A stretch of DNA of 16,002 nt, from positions 1-16,002 of the forward strand of contig JALVBA010000364.1 of NCBI GenBank assembly GCA_027010905.1. Reading direction: 5' to 3'. The notes below the pieces were generated by a model. It was not told the origin of the DNA. It made no database searches and saw only the letters and a program-made list of their open reading frames with translations. Each line of letters opens with the position of its first letter. Positions within the stretch are counted from its first letter, which is position 1. Of this stretch, positions 1 to 8,105 are shown piece by piece. A program made the translations under genes and the position numbers. The DNA comes from Marinilabiliaceae bacterium (GTDB lineage Bacteria; Bacteroidota; Bacteroidia; Bacteroidales; Marinilabiliaceae).

Positions 1-79
1 GCAACATACATTTTGTATTGTCTTCTGTATATCTACCTAATCGCGTACCTTTACCTGCTGCGAGAATTATTGCTTGCAT
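1..79 (-). CDS. Sugar-phosphate nucleotidyltransferase, N-terminal fragment (cut by window edge)
   Basis: The gene starts with ATG at 79 and runs off the left edge, leaving 26 codons. They read MQAIILAAGKGTRLG followed by RYTEDNTKCML. This is the nucleotide-binding N-terminus of the NTP_transferase family (GlmU, RmlA and LicC-like enzymes), with the LAAGKGTRLG loop and the conserved TKCM segment that precedes the active-site region. These enzymes join a sugar-phosphate or choline-phosphate to an NTP to make an activated precursor. The start lies 10 bases after the flippase stop on the same strand, so the two are probably co-transcribed, and the enzyme most likely feeds the same polysaccharide. 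Too little remains to choose a substrate; the TEDxTKCM wording is often seen in phosphocholine cytidylyltransferase-like members, but that is only a hint. Confidence 0.8.
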   Translation of the reverse strand, partial: MQAIILAAGKGTRLGRYTEDNTKCML

Positions 80-89
80 AACACTATTT

Positions 90-1331
90 TTAGCACTTAA
101 TTATTTTATTTTTTTTAACATAATATATCCTCAACAGTAAACCTATCAACTCATAAACGACTACTGACATTGAAACAATATAAATATTCTTAGCTAGAAT
201 ACCACCAACAGCAACTATTACAAAAAATACAGAAGCATATATCAAACTAAAATTAGCTTCTCTAATAAAACCAAAAGCAGCTAATAAAGGATATCCTATC
301 AAAATACTTGCAATTCCAAAAACTCCTCCACTAAACATTATAAGAAAAATATCGGATACTATTTTATCGGAATTATTAAAAACAAGCTCTAATATCTCAT
401 TTCTATATATTATTAAAGGAACTAAACCAATTATTGTCAAACCTATTATTACAACAAAGATTCTTTTAAACAATCTAATATTTCGTTCTCTGCTCATATA
501 TGGATATATTGTTTGAGACACAATACCTCCACCACTCATAAAAACAGTAAACAACTTATCGACCATGGTATAATAGCCAACGTAAAGATCCCCAAACTTA
601 AAACCTATTAATACCGATGCAAAATACCTTGCTCCTTCATTAGCTACTCTTGATAAAAAAAAATGTGCACTATTTCTCAGTTGATAAATAGCACTCTCTA
701 TTTTAGGTATAACAAACCCTATGTTAAAAACCGAACGAATAAATATTATTGCATAGACTCCTCCAACAATTGTCCCTATCGAATTTAATAATGGAACATA
801 TATATAATCAGACTTATCTTTTACTAAAACAAAAATCATTATAGCAAAAAAAAGTCGAGAAGCCACATTAATATAAGTTATATGCTTCATCTTTTCTATA
901 CCCTGAAAAAACCACAATGGTAAAAGAGCATTTCCTACTACTACTCCAAAAGTTATAAAATATAACTGTGCATTATCTCCAATAGTATCATTTAATGCTA
1001 TTAATCCACACAGTACTACAAAAGATAGAATTACAAATACCATTTTTATCAACAATACAGAAGAGAATATCTCTGCTATTTTTCTTTTATCATCTCTATT
1101 TATAGAGATTTCGCGAGTTACCGACAAGTCAAAGCCAAAACTAACAAACAAATTAAAGAACATTATTATTGCCAAAGCAAAATTAACTAAACCAAACTTC
1201 TCTACACCTAATACTCGAACAAGATATGGCATTGTTATTAGAGGTAAAAGCATATTCATAAGCCTTAACGACATTAACGATGTAAAATTAGACAATAATA
1301 TCTTTATATCTTCTGCTTTCGCAATAGCCAT
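90..1331 (-). CDS. Wzx/RfbX-type polysaccharide repeat-unit flippase
   Basis: This 413-residue, strongly hydrophobic protein has roughly a dozen predicted membrane helices. The N-terminus has the typical RfbX/Wzx layout: a short amphipathic start, then NMLLPLITMPYLVRVLGVEK, then FGLVNFALAIIMFFNLFVSF and GFDLSVTREIS. The length matches the family (about 400-480). Such proteins belong to the MATE-like flippase superfamily and move undecaprenyl-diphosphate-linked repeat units across the inner membrane before Wzy polymerisation. The gene follows wecC by 19 bases, so it is in the same operon. Its DNA looks more AT-rich than ileS or lspA, as is usual for the variable core of O-antigen or capsule loci, which are often exchanged between strains. 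A polysaccharide exporter of the closely related PST branch cannot be excluded. No Wzy or glycosyltransferase is seen; they are probably to the left. Confidence 0.9.
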   Translation of the reverse strand: MAIAKAEDIKILLSNFTSLMSLRLMNMLLPLITMPYLVRVLGVEKFGLVNFALAIIMFFNLFVSFGFDLSVTREISINRDDKRKIAEIFSSVLLIKMVFVILSFVVLCGLIALNDTIGDNAQLYFITFGVVVGNALLPLWFFQGIEKMKHITYINVASRLFFAIMIFVLVKDKSDYIYVPLLNSIGTIVGGVYAIIFIRSVFNIGFVIPKIESAIYQLRNSAHFFLSRVANEGARYFASVLIGFKFGDLYVGYYTMVDKLFTVFMSGGGIVSQTIYPYMSRERNIRLFKRIFVVIIGLTIIGLVPLIIYRNEILELVFNNSDKIVSDIFLIMFSGGVFGIASILIGYPLLAAFGFIREANFSLIYASVFFVIVAVGGILAKNIYIVSMSVVVYELIGLLLRIYYVKKNKIIKC

Positions 1332-1350
1332 ATAAGTTAGAACCTTTATA

Positions 1351-2562
1351 TTATGTCAATACCCCACAAAAATCCAAATTGACCTTACTCTCGTCAATAT
1401 CAAGTGTTTTAAACTCATCGTGAGCGACAAGAAATGCGATTATATCAGCCTTATCATAAGCATCTTTATAGTCGGTAAGTTTAAAAATATTATGCTCACG
1501 AATATTGGGTTCTACAAAATATATCTCCTCATCATTTGCATCTTGCAAAACTTTCTGAGCAATATATTTTGCAGGAGATTCACGCAGATCATCAATATTT
1601 GGCTTAAATGCTAAACCCATTACTGCAATTGCAGGTTTTCTTCCATGCTGCAATTCAAACTGTAACTTTGAGTTTTGTATTTTCTCTGCAACCCAAAATG
1701 ATTTATAATTATTTGTTTCACGCGCTTTTCCTATCATCTGTGCTTCGCGAGGATAATCTGAAACAATAAAGTAAGGATCAACAGCAATACAGTGACCTCC
1801 AACTCCACAGCCCGGTTGCAAAATATTTACACGAGGATGCTTATTTGCTAACGTTATCAATTCCCAAACATTAATTCCTGCTTTATCACAAATTAATGAC
1901 AGTTCATTTGCAAATGCAATCTGCACATCACGACTGGCATTCTCAGTAAGCTTACACATTTCCGCTGTACGGGCATTTGTGCGATGTAGCTCTCCTTGGA
2001 CGAACATTGAATAAAACGCTATTGCCTTATCTGTACTTTTATCATCAATACCTCCAATTACCCTGTCGTTATGTACCAGTTCATACATTACATTACCGGG
2101 CAGAACACGCTCAGGGCAATATGCCATGTAAACTTTATCTTTCAGTTCCGGTCGTTGATTAAGAATTAAATCTTGCATCTTTTCAGTAGTCCCAACCGGT
2201 GAAGTCGATTCTATAATAAACAGGTCTCCCTCTTTAAGCAATGGGAGAATATTTTTTGTTGCAGCCTCCACAAACGAGATGTCAGGCTCATGATTCCCCT
2301 TAAACGGTGTAGGTACAACAACAAGATAAACATCTGCAAGCTGAACTTCGATGTAAGCAGAAAGGTAATTTTCATTTACTGCTTTTGCAACATATTTGCC
2401 CAGATCAGGTTCTACAATATGAATCTCTCCTCTATTAATAGTTTCAACTACCTTTGGGTTCACGTCCATTCCCTTTACAGAAATGTTATTTGATGCTACT
2501 AATGCGCTTGTAGGCAAGCCTATATAGCCAAGGCCTACCGTTGATACTGTAATGTTTTTCAT
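1351..2562 (-). CDS. wecC: UDP-N-acetyl-D-mannosamine dehydrogenase
   Basis: A 403-residue member of the UDP-glucose/GDP-mannose dehydrogenase family. It oxidises UDP-ManNAc twice with NAD+ to UDP-ManNAcA in the cytoplasm. The N-terminal Rossmann domain has VGLGYIGLP (about residues 9-17) and the VVPTPF segment near 83-87. The central domain has the family's ESTSPVGTT motif (118-126), K204 and N208 in CKLTENASRD, and the catalytic cysteine C258 in GCGVGGHCIAVDPYF. The C-terminal domain contains GLAFKPNIDDLRESPA. The GGHCIAVDPYF form and the adjacent wecB favour the ManNAc enzyme over the UDP-glucose enzyme. Length is close to E. coli WecC (about 420). ATG at 2562 is used; the 52-base spacer to wecB contains a C-rich repeat relic. 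Confidence 0.95.
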   Translation of the reverse strand: MKNITVSTVGLGYIGLPTSALVASNNISVKGMDVNPKVVETINRGEIHIVEPDLGKYVAKAVNENYLSAYIEVQLADVYLVVVPTPFKGNHEPDISFVEAATKNILPLLKEGDLFIIESTSPVGTTEKMQDLILNQRPELKDKVYMAYCPERVLPGNVMYELVHNDRVIGGIDDKSTDKAIAFYSMFVQGELHRTNARTAEMCKLTENASRDVQIAFANELSLICDKAGINVWELITLANKHPRVNILQPGCGVGGHCIAVDPYFIVSDYPREAQMIGKARETNNYKSFWVAEKIQNSKLQFELQHGRKPAIAVMGLAFKPNIDDLRESPAKYIAQKVLQDANDEEIYFVEPNIREHNIFKLTDYKDAYDKADIIAFLVAHDEFKTLDIDESKVNLDFCGVLT

Positions 2563-2576
2563 TCCTATAACTTATT

Positions 2577-2607
2577 AACCCCCTCCTAATCCCCCAAATG
2601 GAGAGAA
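2577..2607. repeat. C-rich palindromic repeat relic between wecB and wecC
   Basis: On the plus strand this spacer reads ACCCCCTCCTAATCCCCC then AAATGGAGAGAA. The pattern, a C-rich CCCCTCC block, a second run of C, a short A-rich turn and a G-rich return arm, is the same as that of the two hairpin repeats bounding the nuclease insertion in ileS (CCCCTCCCGTCCCCCCTGAGGGGGG at the lower end, in pieces). The return arm is mostly lost here (GGAG instead of a run of G), so it looks like a decayed copy. Repeats of this kind are common between genes in Bacteroidetes. Alignment is by eye. Confidence 0.55.
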
Positions 2608-2614
2608 TGGAATA

Positions 2615-3727
2615 TTAATTGTTTTTAAAAAATTCTACTATTCGTCTTGCGGCTTTTCCATCACCATAAGGATTATGAAGTCCACTCATTTCATTATAAT
2701 GATTCTCATCGTTAAGAAGGTGTTCTGCTTCACTTACAATTTTTTCTTTATCTGTCCCCACAAGAACTACGGTACCCGCTTCAACTGCTTCCGGCCTTTC
2801 GGTTGTTTCACGCATAACAAGAACAGGTTTGCCGAGGCTAGGAGCTTCTTCCTGTACTCCTCCACTATCTGTAATGATTAGGTAAGACTTATCCATTAAC
2901 CACACAAAAGCTTCATAAGGTAATGGGGCAATAAGGTAAATGTTTGAATTGTCTCCTAGAATTGAATAGACTGGCTTTTGTACATTTGGATTCAAATGAA
3001 CCGGATAAATAATCTGAACATTATCTTTCTGAGCTATTTCATTCAATGCTTCACAAATATTTAAAAATCCCTGACCATGATTTTCTCTCCGATGTCCGGT
3101 AACAAGTATTAATCTTTTATCAGTATCGATTTTTTGCTTTAACTCTTCAATACTATTGTCCTTTAAGCTATTCACAACTTCAACACTCTCCAACAAAGCA
3201 TCAATCACTGTATTACCTGTAATAACAATTGATTCTTCAGGGACGTTCTCTAATAACAAATTTTCTTTTGATTTAACAGTAGGCGCAAAATGAAAATCGG
3301 CAATACGACCTGTCAATTGCCGATTTAATTCTTCGGGAAATGGGGAGAGCTTGTTATAAGTTCTCAAACCTGCTTCCACATGCCCCACCTTTGCACCACT
3401 ATAAAAAGCAGCTAATGCTGCTACTGTTGAAGTAGTTGTATCTCCATGGACCAAAACATAATCGGGATTATACTCTTCTAGTATAGGCTTCATGCCCATT
3501 ACAATATCCCCTGTTAAAGAATACAGGTTTTGATTAGGCTTCATTAAATCAAGATCATAATCCGGTGTGATATTAAAGAAATTCAAAACCTGATCCAACA
3601 TTTCACGATGCTGAGCTGTCACACATACTTTAGCATCAAAATCACCATCATTCTGAAATGCTTTTACCACAGACGCCATTTTTATGGCTTCAGGTCTGGT
3701 GCCGAATACGATTAATACTTTTTTCAT
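2615..3727 (-). CDS. wecB: UDP-N-acetylglucosamine 2-epimerase (non-hydrolysing)
   Basis: A 370-residue GT-B-fold epimerase that interconverts UDP-GlcNAc and UDP-ManNAc in the cytoplasm, supplying the WecC substrate. It begins MKKVLIVFGTRPEAIKMA, the signature of the family. Residues matching the E. coli catalytic set are visible: D96 in VHGDTTTS, E118 in GHVEAGLRT, E132 in FPEELNR and H212 in TGHRRENHG. The UDP-binding segment ITDSGGVQEEAP is at about 285-296. Length equals the usual 370-376. The start ATG at 3727 gives the expected N-terminus. It is upstream of wecC in the same direction with 52 bases between them. A 490-base gap separates it from the Wzz gene, so it may have its own promoter, although I could not find a convincing one. 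Confidence 0.96.
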   Translation of the reverse strand: MKKVLIVFGTRPEAIKMASVVKAFQNDGDFDAKVCVTAQHREMLDQVLNFFNITPDYDLDLMKPNQNLYSLTGDIVMGMKPILEEYNPDYVLVHGDTTTSTVAALAAFYSGAKVGHVEAGLRTYNKLSPFPEELNRQLTGRIADFHFAPTVKSKENLLLENVPEESIVITGNTVIDALLESVEVVNSLKDNSIEELKQKIDTDKRLILVTGHRRENHGQGFLNICEALNEIAQKDNVQIIYPVHLNPNVQKPVYSILGDNSNIYLIAPLPYEAFVWLMDKSYLIITDSGGVQEEAPSLGKPVLVMRETTERPEAVEAGTVVLVGTDKEKIVSEAEHLLNDENHYNEMSGLHNPYGDGKAARRIVEFFKNN

Positions 3728-4220
3728 ATACTTTTTTTACCTGCGAATTATTTCAAATGTTGAGAGGTGAATATTAAGTGTTAAAAAAACAACCTCATCA
3801 TTAAAACTCTCTCTCCAAAATCAATTTATTAGTCACTTATCATCTGCCAGTGACCATCTTTGTTGGGATCTATGCGTTTAATTTTGTCCTTTGAGCATAA
3901 TAATATACCTCGCAATAGAAATTCTAGTAATCCCAAGTTTCACGGATAGCTATCCAGTTGTACCAATGGGTGCTTTTTAATTCATTTTTCCGATGTCAAT
4001 ATTCACACCCTAGCATAACAAAAAAGATTTAAATAGTTTGACTCCCATAGCATCCTGTAACTTCGAAAACCTGTAAATCACTTGATAAGAAAGAGCTAAT
4101 TTATTTATCCGAAATAATACTATTTAAAATCAGCTGTATCAATTGGAGAATTAAGATTACTGTTCAACCCGGCACTATTTTATCTCTTTTCTCACAGGAA
4201 CGAACGCCCATTCGTTTATA
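3728..4220. other. Non-coding gap between wecB and the Wzz gene
   Basis: No intact gene is visible on either strand. The left part (3829 to about 3990) contains a decayed minus-strand gene tail, described separately. There is a perfect 12-base palindrome GGATAGCTATCC at 3944-3955 and a 6-bp inverted repeat AACGAA/TTCGTT at 4199-4216, five bases past the wzz stop. The latter is not followed by a T run, so it is not a convincing terminator. In 3991-4198 I recognise nothing. The gap is unusual inside an otherwise tight operon and suggests that an insertion occurred and decayed here. Confidence 0.6.
3829..3990 (-). pseudogene. Decayed C-terminal winged-helix tail of an AlbA_2/RecG-like ATP-binding protein
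   Basis: Read on the minus strand, one frame gives LSVKLGITRISIARYIIMLK (about 3892-3951). After a one-base frame change near 3888-3892, the next frame gives DKIKRIDPNKDGHWQMISD followed by TAA at 3829-3831. Joined, these resemble the C-terminal winged helix of AlbA_2 (Schlafen-type AAA_4)/RecG-like proteins, whose usual form is LAEKLGISRR...LKExGxIKRIGPDKGGHW. An in-frame TAG lies directly before the first piece, so the copy is broken at least twice. The rest of the gene is missing; further upstream DNA to the wzz stop gave no recognisable match. This is recognition by eye of a short fragment, so the family call is moderate, but the split across two frames is directly visible. Confidence 0.5.
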
Positions 4221-5381
4221 TTACCACTCCTGCTTCATCTTACTCAACAGCATCTTTCCAAAAATCAAACCTATCCCCAAAAAGCCTCCGAGAAAAACTG
4301 ACATGACTAATATTAAACCTCGCCGGGGTGACGTCTTTTTATCGGGTACCCTTGCCGGTTCAAGTACCGTAAACACAGGAGTTTGTTCTTTTACCGATAT
4401 CTTAGCCTGTTCCAACTGCTGTGACAATCCTTTATAAACAGATGTAATAATATCATATTCATCACTCAACTGCTGAAATCTCACATCCGCACGGTTAGGA
4501 TCGATATTCCGATGGCGATCTTTATATTCAAAAAACTCTTTTTGTATACGCTCATACTTTTTTTTCTTCTCTTCGTACCTTTCTTTAAAAAACTCCAAAT
4601 TTTCTCTCACCTGACTAGTTTTGTAATCAATCACATACACTTGCAAAAGCTCAACCGCTTTTTGAATAAACTGAGCCGTTGCCACTGGCTCTTTACCCTC
4701 AGCACTAACTGTTATTAGCCCTGTTTCATCATCAACCTCTACCTGAATTAAATCTTTTGTAAATCCAAGAGCACTCAATTCATCTCCTGAAAGGTAAACT
4801 ACACCATAATCAATACTGACAGTATCCCCTTCATCTTTTGAAAAGATGGCACTCTTTAATGTCCATGGAAGTCTCAGAGTATATTTTAAAATAATACTCC
4901 CAACAGAAGCAACAGAGTCAGCAACAACAAAGTCATAAATTGAAACGGGGTGTTCATACTCCTCAAAATTAAACTTTTGATGTATTAATTCTATCTGAAA
5001 AGGATAACTATTCACTACCTGAGGATAAATATCAGCAGGGATACCGGAAGTTTCACCTAACATAGAGCCAAGATTAATACCAGCCATACCTGCAAGAGCT
5101 CCCAAATTCCCTAAATTTCCTCCTTTTTTTTCTGCCGAAGGTAGCAGTGTTGCTGATGCAGTATACTTCTTTGTACTTGTAAAAGCAATAAGCAACCCTA
5201 TTACAATAGCAATTACAATAGAATAATATATTATTTTTCGCCCATTCCAAACAGTTTTTACAAGAGCAATAAGATCTATTTCATCATCTTTAATAATAGG
5301 AGCAGTTGCAGCCCCCTCCTGGTCTCCCAATCCAGATATGGAAGAAACCGATATATTAGTTACATTTTCATCAGAACTCAT
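4221..5381 (-). CDS. Wzz-type polysaccharide chain-length determinant / co-polymerase
   Basis: A 386-residue inner-membrane protein with the two-helix Wzz plan: a cytoplasmic N-terminus, TM1 at about 49-68 (IIYYSIVIAIVIGLLIAFTS), a large periplasmic part, and TM2 at about 355-375 (GLILVMSVFLGGFLGIGLIF). A proline-containing PARVPDKKTSPRRG stretch just before TM2 is the family signature. The region around 262-310 is rich in K and E (EERYEEKKKKYERIQKEF, nearly) and is probably coiled coil. There is no Walker-type tyrosine-kinase domain after TM2, so this is a Wzz/PCP-1-like protein and not a Wzc fusion. It controls the length of the polymer and contacts the Wza-like exporter encoded 75 bases upstream. 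A glycine-rich GNLGNLGALAGMAGINLG patch follows the first beta region, as often seen in Bacteroidetes homologues. Confidence 0.9.
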   Translation of the reverse strand: MSSDENVTNISVSSISGLGDQEGAATAPIIKDDEIDLIALVKTVWNGRKIIYYSIVIAIVIGLLIAFTSTKKYTASATLLPSAEKKGGNLGNLGALAGMAGINLGSMLGETSGIPADIYPQVVNSYPFQIELIHQKFNFEEYEHPVSIYDFVVADSVASVGSIILKYTLRLPWTLKSAIFSKDEGDTVSIDYGVVYLSGDELSALGFTKDLIQVEVDDETGLITVSAEGKEPVATAQFIQKAVELLQVYVIDYKTSQVRENLEFFKERYEEKKKKYERIQKEFFEYKDRHRNIDPNRADVRFQQLSDEYDIITSVYKGLSQQLEQAKISVKEQTPVFTVLEPARVPDKKTSPRRGLILVMSVFLGGFLGIGLIFGKMLLSKMKQEW

Positions 5382-5456
5382 ATTTTTCTTTGCTGTTTTT
5401 AGTATAACTTTAAAGTATATTTCACACGATCACCCAAGAATAGGAGAAGGCCTATC

Positions 5457-7865
5457 CTAGTATTTTGCCGCATTTACTATTGTAACTACTGTTAATGATA
5501 TTGATGCCAAAGCACTTGCCATTGCAATCCAACCTGTAGGAGTCAAAGTTTCACGAGTTGGTTTTTGTGGGACAACAACTTCTGATCCGGGAAGAACTTT
5601 TGGATGTTTCCGGATAAATAAAATATTTTTTGTTGTAGCAGCAGCACCATTAGAATAAATAACATAGGTCTTACGTTTTTTTGCATGAAAACCAAAACCA
5701 CCTCCCTGATTAATATAAAATTTTATTTTACGGCCTGGAATATATGTTGCAGAGATAGGATTCAGAACCTCACCTGATATTTTAACTGTTTGCTGCTCTT
5801 GAGGTATCACCAGTTCATCCCCCTCTTTCATAAAAAGATCATTTTTACTTCCCTGATTAGCCAAAATATCAGAAACATTTATGGCTACAACATCAAACCC
5901 AATATCTGAGAAATGAATATAATTATCCTTTTTCACCAACTCTTCTCGCAATCGTAAAACCTTTTGAGACTTCTGAGATTTCCGTGTAAGCATTGCACCA
6001 AGAGGGTAAGCGTTCGGAGTTAACCCTCCTGCCCGCTTAATAACATCAGAGATACGCTCTCTTCTGGAAGTTAAGCTATATGAACCTGAAAATTTCACTT
6101 CACCTAATATTTTCACAACAGCTTTGTCCCTGTATCCCGGCGCTCTTCTCACAAATACATCGTCAAAAGGTTGAAGTTTAAATGAAGCATCTTCTCCCTT
6201 AAGCTTTAAATTGCGTGAAACCGAAAACTGAAACACATGTGCTATTTTGTCTCCAATACTCTCAATCTCATCATAACTCATCCGTCTAGCAATCTCAATA
6301 TGGGCTTCTGAAGCAGACTCTTTGAATCCGCCGGCCTTAAAGATTAAATCCGACAGTGTCATATCCTCCTGATAATCCATCTCCTGTGCATATTGAACTT
6401 CTCCATATATCTTAACAGTCTGTATCTCTTGCATATCATTTATTGAAGATATTGTAATAATATCCTCCCGCTGTAAATCAATATCTTTTTCACCCCTTAG
6501 CACTTCTCCTACATCAAATGAGATATTTTGTAGTGTAAGATCTTTATTCAAACGTGTTATCAATCCTCTATTAAGAAATACATCTTCGCGTACTCCATCA
6601 GCATTGTCAATTAACTGCTTTAAGGTAAGACCTTCGGTTAACTCATAGTTACCCGGTCGATAAACTGCTCCTTCTATTAAAACTTTATTTTCAAATCGTT
6701 CAAGTATTCTACCTGCAAAAAGGCTGTCTCCATTCTGCACTATAAATGAGTTGTATAAACCTGCCGTTACATCTCTAAATTGTCTTTCGCGCGATGTTAT
6801 TCTATAAAGCTCCAATCTTTCTGTATAGGCATTCTCGTTAAACCCTCCTGCATACTTAATAAACGCGGAGACACTCTCCTCACCTTTTGCCTCAAACAAT
6901 CCTACTCGTTTAAACTCTCCACCAATCTTAACTCTTTTTTCATAAGTAGGAATCATTATTACATCATTATCGCGTAGAGGAATATTTACTGCACTGTTCC
7001 CATTAATCAAGAAATCGTAAACATCGAGTGTGCTAACAACTTTTCCGTTTCGAATAACCTTAATATTTCTAAAAGACCCATTCTTGTCAGGTCCGCCTGA
7101 AAGATATAGCGCATTAAATGCCGAAGCCGTACCCGGCAGTGTATAAGTTCCGGGAGCAAACACCTCTCCAATAACATTAACTTTAATTGCTTTAACTGTT
7201 CCAATATTAACCGAAGCGAAAGTACGTGGTCGTTCACTGGTTAAGTCGCTATATATATGAGTAAGTTTATTAATAATTATACCAGAGGCAACCTCTTTTG
7301 TTAGCCCACCAACACAAATAGGACCTATTTCCGGTATTAAGATATTTCCATTCCTATCTATCAACAACTGATAGCTTTGTTGCGAGGCTCCCCACACATC
7401 TATTAAGACCTCATCGCCTCCACCTAATACATAAGATGGAGATACCGGAATATTAATATTAGGCTCAAATGAAAGATATTTGTTATTAAAAAAAGAGAAT
7501 CCAAATATTCGTTGATCCACTTTTGACGAGTCAATCTCTGCTTTTATCGACATCTGAATACTGTCTTCCAAAGCAACAACTCCATTTTGCATTATTAAAG
7601 ACTCTCTTGTGCCCAATTTAACTTCATTCATTCTTCGTCGTAAAACATTGATTTGAGCCTGAGAAAGCCCACGAGCCTGAGCAAGGGCTATAGCCTCATT
7701 TTCTGACAGCCCCCTCTTCTCTATCTCAATAATAATTTTCATTATTTGCTGATCGGACAGGCTATTAATATCAACTGAACCCGGGTTAACATTAGTTAGT
7801 TGGGCATTCAACTGAAAAACAACACCAAATAACAAAAGCAAAGTTCCAATATACACTATTCTCAT
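5457..7865 (-). CDS. Wza-like outer-membrane polysaccharide export protein with six SLBB-type modules
   Basis: An 802-residue exporter. It has a Sec signal peptide (1-21, ending FQLNA before QL), then a helical region (about 33-90), then the Poly_export domain (about 142-222; YVLGGGDEVLIDVWG). Six SLBB-like modules follow, each starting with a VK-I-GEV type strand: about 229 (VNVIGEV), 312 (VKIGGEF), 395 (VLIEGAV), 484 (VKIYGEV), 584 (VKILGEV) and 694 (VKISGEV). A C-terminal hydrophobic segment lies at 776-798. E. coli Wza is about 380 residues with two SLBB domains and an N-terminal lipid cysteine; here the protein is twice as long and no lipobox cysteine is seen. Large SLBB exporters of this kind are common in Bacteroidetes. 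It is the first gene of the polysaccharide operon, and the 240 bases before it should hold the promoter. Confidence 0.92.
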   Translation of the reverse strand: MRIVYIGTLLLLFGVVFQLNAQLTNVNPGSVDINSLSDQQIMKIIIEIEKRGLSENEAIALAQARGLSQAQINVLRRRMNEVKLGTRESLIMQNGVVALEDSIQMSIKAEIDSSKVDQRIFGFSFFNNKYLSFEPNINIPVSPSYVLGGGDEVLIDVWGASQQSYQLLIDRNGNILIPEIGPICVGGLTKEVASGIIINKLTHIYSDLTSERPRTFASVNIGTVKAIKVNVIGEVFAPGTYTLPGTASAFNALYLSGGPDKNGSFRNIKVIRNGKVVSTLDVYDFLINGNSAVNIPLRDNDVIMIPTYEKRVKIGGEFKRVGLFEAKGEESVSAFIKYAGGFNENAYTERLELYRITSRERQFRDVTAGLYNSFIVQNGDSLFAGRILERFENKVLIEGAVYRPGNYELTEGLTLKQLIDNADGVREDVFLNRGLITRLNKDLTLQNISFDVGEVLRGEKDIDLQREDIITISSINDMQEIQTVKIYGEVQYAQEMDYQEDMTLSDLIFKAGGFKESASEAHIEIARRMSYDEIESIGDKIAHVFQFSVSRNLKLKGEDASFKLQPFDDVFVRRAPGYRDKAVVKILGEVKFSGSYSLTSRRERISDVIKRAGGLTPNAYPLGAMLTRKSQKSQKVLRLREELVKKDNYIHFSDIGFDVVAINVSDILANQGSKNDLFMKEGDELVIPQEQQTVKISGEVLNPISATYIPGRKIKFYINQGGGFGFHAKKRKTYVIYSNGAAATTKNILFIRKHPKVLPGSEVVVPQKPTRETLTPTGWIAMASALASISLTVVTIVNAAKY

Positions 7866-8105
7866 TTCCTATTTTTTTAATAAATTCCTTACCTTTTAAC
7901 ACGCTTCCGCTTCCTGACTCCCATATTAAAAAGATCAGAAAGCATGAAATCTCAACAGACTAAATACAAGAAACCTGTCTTTATTACTAATCCCACTCCA
8001 GTAAAATAGCTATTTCTTTCACTACAATGGTGTATTTAATTATAAATTTACTAATTCTCTAATCATTTAAAAACTGATTAACAATTAAACATAAGTTAAC
8101 CATTT

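Noticed and set aside
3944..3955. GGATAGCTATCC palindrome as an operator
   Set aside because: It lies inside a decayed gene fragment and away from any promoter-like elements; probably chance.
4199..4216. AACGAA/TTCGTT hairpin just after the wzz stop as a terminator
   Set aside because: The stem is only 6 bp and no T run follows on the minus strand.
7007..7237. 76-codon ORF on the minus strand within the Wza-like gene
   Set aside because: It overlaps the SLBB coding sequence in another frame on the same strand and shows no family feature.
7866..8105. Promoter of the polysaccharide operon
   Set aside because: The 240-base spacer should contain it, but no TTTG plus TAnnTTTG pair with proper spacing was found, so none is listed.
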